Assembly: GCF_014171595.1 (NCBI RefSeq)
Contig: NZ_CP050451.1
Coordinates: 1,116,001-1,180,000 of the forward strand
Direction of reading: 5' to 3'
Length of the DNA stretch: 64,000 nucleotides
Origin: Massilia sp. Se16.2.3
GTDB taxonomy: Bacteria; Pseudomonadota; Gammaproteobacteria; Burkholderiales; Burkholderiaceae_D
The position numbers and the translations under genes were made by a program. The notes beneath the pieces were generated by a model. It was not told the DNA's origin. It did no database searches and saw only the letters and a program-made list of their open reading frames with translations. Shown piece by piece: positions 56,600-64,000 of this stretch; the stretch's first letter is position 1, and the number at the start of each line of letters is the position of its first letter.

Positions 56600-58700
56600 A
56601 GCCGACCACCCAATTGCGACCTGGCGCCGGTTCGTAGAAGCGGCGATTGCTGTCACCGACGATGACGGAACCGACATAGTCGCGGTCGAACAGGTTGTTC
56701 AGGCGCGCAAATTCCTTGAAACGCCATTGCCCTGACTGCTGGTGCGCCTGCAGGCGCAAGTTCACGATGCCATAACCCGGCGCCGGCACCGCCGTGTTGG
56801 CATCGTCCGGGTGCACCTTGCTGCTGGCCAGCGCTTCCAGTGCCGCCTTGAATCGTCCGTCGGCAGTGGCCCAGCCGAGTTCGCCATACAGGTTGGCGCG
56901 CGGCACGCCGGGCAGGCGGTTCCCGGCCGGGATGCTGCCGAAGCCCTCTTCGTATACCGCGCGCAGCAGATTCGCTGCAATCCGCGTGTGCAGACCGTGC
57001 GCCATCTGGCTATCGAACGACAGCTCCATACCGCGGCGCAGTGTGGCACCGGCATTGCGATAACTGGTGCGGCCGCCGCTTGCGGCATCTACCACGAGCT
57101 CATCCGTCGTACGCACCTGGAACAGGGCAAGGTCAAGGCGCGCATCCTTGCCCAGCATGAGCTTGGCACCGGTCTCCAAGTGGGTGCTGCGGCTTGGACG
57201 CAGGCGGAAATTGAAGCCGCCGCCGTTGCCGGAATAGAACAGCTCGTTCAGCGTCGGCGTCTCGAACCCGCGTGCGGCGCTGGCGTACCAGTTCAGGCCT
57301 GGCGTCACTTTATACAGGATCCCAAGCACTGGGGCGGTGCCGCTATAGTCGACATGTCCGCTGTCGTTGCCGTTGTCGAGGAAACGGTCGCTTACGTCGA
57401 CCTTCAGCGAACTGCGGCGCAGCCCAGCAGTAAGTACCCACTTATCCGTCGTCCATTCCGCTTGCAGATAGGGGTCAAGGCTGGACAGGCTGTTCTGCTC
57501 GTCCCGGCGCAGGCGCCCGCGCAGCCCGAATTGATTGCCGATGAAATTTTCGAAACCCTGGCGGTCATCGTCCGAGCTGGCGTATTCAAAACCGACGGTG
57601 GTGCGCAATGTGCCGCCGGCAAGCGGGCGTACATCGCGCCAGTTGAGGTCGATACCGTGGAAGCGGCGGTCGAAGTCGACCACGCCGCCGGAATGGCTGC
57701 CTGCTTGCTGGAAGGCGCGCGAGAACGCCTGGTACTGGATCACCTGGCGGTTGCCGCCATAGGCCGTGACCTGGAGCCGGTTGGCGCCGAAGCGCTGTTG
57801 CCATTGCAGGCCGATCTGCTGGTGATCGATACTTTTGCGCGTGTCGTAGCGCTCGGCGAAGCTGCGTTGCGGCGACTGCGGGTCGCTCGTATCGATTTCG
57901 CCGGCACGCGGATCGCGAACATAGGTGCTCCAGCTGATGCCGAGCGGATCTTGCGTGTCGCGCTGGTGCAGTGCGTTGGCGACGATCGTCAGCTTGCCAT
58001 CCCCGGAGTTAGGCATCGTCAGCTTGGCATAACCCTGTTCGCGGGTCGCGGCGCTATGTGCGCGGTAACCATCCGTCTGGAAGCGCGACGCGTCGAGCAG
58101 GTAGCCGACATGGCCGGCCTGCCCGCCCGCATTGATATCGACCTTGCGCATGCCGTCGCTGCCGGCGCTGGCGCTGAACTCCAGCTCCGGCGCCTGCCCC
58201 GGTTCGCGTGTAAATAACTGGAGTACACCACCGGAATGGTTGCCATACAGGGCGGAGAAGGGGCCACGCAGTATCTCGATGCGCTCGGCCATGTCCAGGT
58301 TAAAGGTTGCAGCTTGCCCCTGGCCGTCCGGCATCGTCGCGGGAATGCCGTCGGTAATCAGGCGCACGCCGCGCACGCCGAAAGCCGAGCGCGCACCAAA
58401 GCCGCGCGAGGAGATCTGCAAGTCCTGCGCATAGTTCTGGCGGTTCTGCACCACGACGCCGGGAACGGCGGCCAAGGCTTCAGACAGGTTCACGCGCGGC
58501 TGGGCGGCACCGATCCGGTCCGCACTGATCACGTCGATTGCCGCGGGGAGGTCGACACTCGCCTGCTCCGAGCGGCTGCCGGTGACGACCACGACCTGCG
58601 CTGGCGGTAGCGGAGCGTTTGCCGGCTGGGCCGCACCGAGTGCCGGCAGGGCAGCGAGCGTAGCCGGGAGCAGTCGTAAGCGGAAGAGGAAAGAGGGCAT
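56574..58700 (-). CDS. TonB-dependent outer-membrane receptor
   Basis: The 708-residue product has a signal peptide (MPSFLFRLRLLPATLAALP...GAAQ) and a plug domain: VVVTGSR, IDVISADRIG, LSEALAAVPGVVVQNRQN, QISSRGFGARSAFGVRGVRL (in parts), and IEILRGPFSALYGNHSGGVLQ. A 22-stranded-type barrel ends FSAQYGFR with C-terminal aromatic residues. It resembles receptors annotated for ferric siderophores or cobalamin, but the ligand is not determinable. No TonB, ABC transporter or Fur box was recognised next to it. Confidence 0.93.
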   Translation of the reverse strand: MPSFLFRLRLLPATLAALPALGAAQPANAPLPPAQVVVVTGSRSEQASVDLPAAIDVISADRIGAAQPRVNLSEALAAVPGVVVQNRQNYAQDLQISSRGFGARSAFGVRGVRLITDGIPATMPDGQGQAATFNLDMAERIEILRGPFSALYGNHSGGVLQLFTREPGQAPELEFSASAGSDGMRKVDINAGGQAGHVGYLLDASRFQTDGYRAHSAATREQGYAKLTMPNSGDGKLTIVANALHQRDTQDPLGISWSTYVRDPRAGEIDTSDPQSPQRSFAERYDTRKSIDHQQIGLQWQQRFGANRLQVTAYGGNRQVIQYQAFSRAFQQAGSHSGGVVDFDRRFHGIDLNWRDVRPLAGGTLRTTVGFEYASSDDDRQGFENFIGNQFGLRGRLRRDEQNSLSSLDPYLQAEWTTDKWVLTAGLRRSSLKVDVSDRFLDNGNDSGHVDYSGTAPVLGILYKVTPGLNWYASAARGFETPTLNELFYSGNGGGFNFRLRPSRSTHLETGAKLMLGKDARLDLALFQVRTTDELVVDAASGGRTSYRNAGATLRRGMELSFDSQMAHGLHTRIAANLLRAVYEEGFGSIPAGNRLPGVPRANLYGELGWATADGRFKAALEALASSKVHPDDANTAVPAPGYGIVNLRLQAHQQSGQWRFKEFARLNNLFDRDYVGSVIVGDSNRRFYEPAPGRNWVVGFSAQYGFR

Positions 58701-58802
58701 CGTCGTCGCGCCATTGTTGATCAGGCGACAATGATAGTCCTGCCCTCGATTTCGCGTTGCAGGTACGATTTCGCAGTGCACAAAAAAGTTCGTGCCGCCC
58801 TC

Positions 58803-58832
58803 TTGCAGAGCATCAGCGAACTTTGCTATGAT
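58803..58832 (+). promoter_or_regulatory. rrnC promoter P1
   Basis: TTGCAG and TATGAT with an 18-bp spacer. The sequence between P1 and P2 differs from rrnA and rrnB. Confidence 0.65.
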
Positions 58833-58930
58833 TCGCCTCCGCTTCGGCGCTGCAGGAAAAGCCTAAAGGAATCAGCTAGTTAAGCTGACAACTTCGAGAG
58901 CTTGGACAGCGAGCTGAAGAAAAAAAGAAG

Positions 58931-58959
58931 TTGACGAGAATCAGAAATTGCTTCATACT
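58931..58959 (+). promoter_or_regulatory. rrnC promoter P2
   Basis: TTGACG and CATACT with a 17-bp spacer; the -10 differs by one base from rrnA and rrnB. Confidence 0.7.
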
Positions 58960-59222
58960 CTTCTTCCTCTGCTGCTGACGAACAAAACGATTCGCAACAA
59001 AGCAGCAAGGCAGTACCGAATAAAGTTCTTTAACAATTAACAGTCGATAAGTGTGGGCGTTTGATGAAGGTGCCAGCTGGCTAGTTCAGCTGATTACTTA
59101 AATTATCAAATGTTCACAAAAGTATTAAGCGTTGTCTCAGCAATGAGATAACGGTCAGTATCTTGAGTGAGCGACTCCGCTAGCAATAGCGGATGACACG
59201 AAAGTGTCAACAAACAGAGATT

Positions 59223-60756
<1,534 letters not shown>

Positions 60757-60832
60757 GAGTAGCACCGGGAGCTAACGCTCCATCACCAAGCGTCCGCACT
60801 TATCGACTGTTGAACAAGAAGAACACAGTTTC

Positions 60833-60909
60833 GGGGCTGTAGCTCAGCTGGTTAGAGCACCGTGTTGATAACGCGGGGGTCGTTGGTTCGAGTCCAACCA
60901 GCCCTACCA
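60833..60909 (+). tRNA. tRNA-Ile (anticodon GAT), rrnC
   Basis: Identical to the rrnA spacer copy, with encoded CCA. Confidence 0.97.
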
Positions 60910-60931
60910 AGTTATTGGAAGTATCCGATAA

Positions 60932-61007
60932 GGGGGATTAGCTCAGCTGGGAGAGCACCTGCTTTGCAAGCAGGGGGTCGTCGGTTCGATCCCGTCATCC
61001 TCCACCA
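60932..61007 (+). tRNA. tRNA-Ala (anticodon TGC), rrnC
   Basis: Identical to the rrnA spacer copy, with encoded CCA. Confidence 0.97.
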
Positions 61008-61270
61008 TCACTTGGTAGTATCGAAGAGCCTGAAAGTACAAACGTAAGCAAGTCGTTGAAGACTGCCGCTTAGGTTTGGTCTTTTAGAGATCACTGTTGT
61101 TCTGTTCTTTAACAATCTGGAAGAAGTAAAGTTTTTTTAAGCGTGCAAACGCATCAGCAATGATGAGTGAGCACACTTAGGGTAGTAGTAAAAGTATCAA
61201 CAAACATGCAACAAGCTGTACTCCTTGAACTATGACGCTCCCTGGTGCGAACCAGGGGCTAACGTTATAG

Positions 61271-64000
<2,730 letters not shown>

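Overview
The window looks like the replication-origin region of a betaproteobacterium of the family Oxalobacteraceae, most likely the Massilia/Telluria group. That reading rests on recognition of the 16S rRNA type, high GC with strongly G/C-ended codons, and the gene order gyrB-dnaN-dnaA facing rpmH-rnpA-yidD-yidC-mnmE. No database search was possible.

Region 1 (1-7506) is a four-gene defence-type cluster on the + strand: a 5'-truncated Z1-domain/SF2 helicase-like protein, a PD-(D/E)XK (DUF4420-type) nuclease, and two tandem AIPR-family proteins. The second AIPR protein is unusually long because it carries two copies of the N-terminal module. The cluster ends at a 502-bp internally deleted IS4-family relic with near-perfect terminal inverted repeats (7559-8060), which sits against the 3' end of gyrB.

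Region 2 (8107-17738) is the origin: gyrB, dnaN and dnaA leftward, an intergenic region with DnaA-box-like sites, and rpmH, rnpA, yidD, yidC and mnmE rightward. mnmE carries a single-base frameshift.

Region 3 (17740-37098) is ordinary chromosome. It contains a DUF1439 lipoprotein, an HPt protein, a CAP-domain lipoprotein, pssA, a CsoR/FrmR-type repressor with an aldo/keto reductase, a D,D-carboxypeptidase, an alpha/beta hydrolase, a [2Fe-2S] thioredoxin-like ferredoxin, a VanZ protein, a four-gene MCE (Mla/Pqi-type) lipid-transport operon, a cobalamin-binding radical SAM protein, an orphan 5S rRNA gene, two YbjQ-type proteins, an M48 protease and a penicillin-acylase-family lipoprotein.

Region 4 (37099-64000) holds three co-directional rRNA operons, called here rrnA, rrnB and rrnC. 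rrnA and rrnC carry tRNA-Ile and tRNA-Ala in the spacer; rrnB carries none. The 23S of rrnA has a longer variant of one hairpin than the other two. rrnC runs off the window inside its 23S gene. Between the operons lie a secreted protein of unknown function, a small lipoprotein, a secreted isoamylase, a DUF2868/DUF3482 membrane-protein/GTPase pair and a TonB-dependent receptor.

At least six genes (mnmE, DUF1439, HPt, MCE, M48, DUF3482) are broken by single-base indels, several in G/C runs. Because they are housekeeping-like and otherwise well conserved, uncorrected sequencing indels are the simplest explanation. The best candidates for new biology are the AIPR protein with the duplicated N-terminal module, the attC-like inverted-repeat elements, the 23S heterogeneity and the orphan 5S gene.
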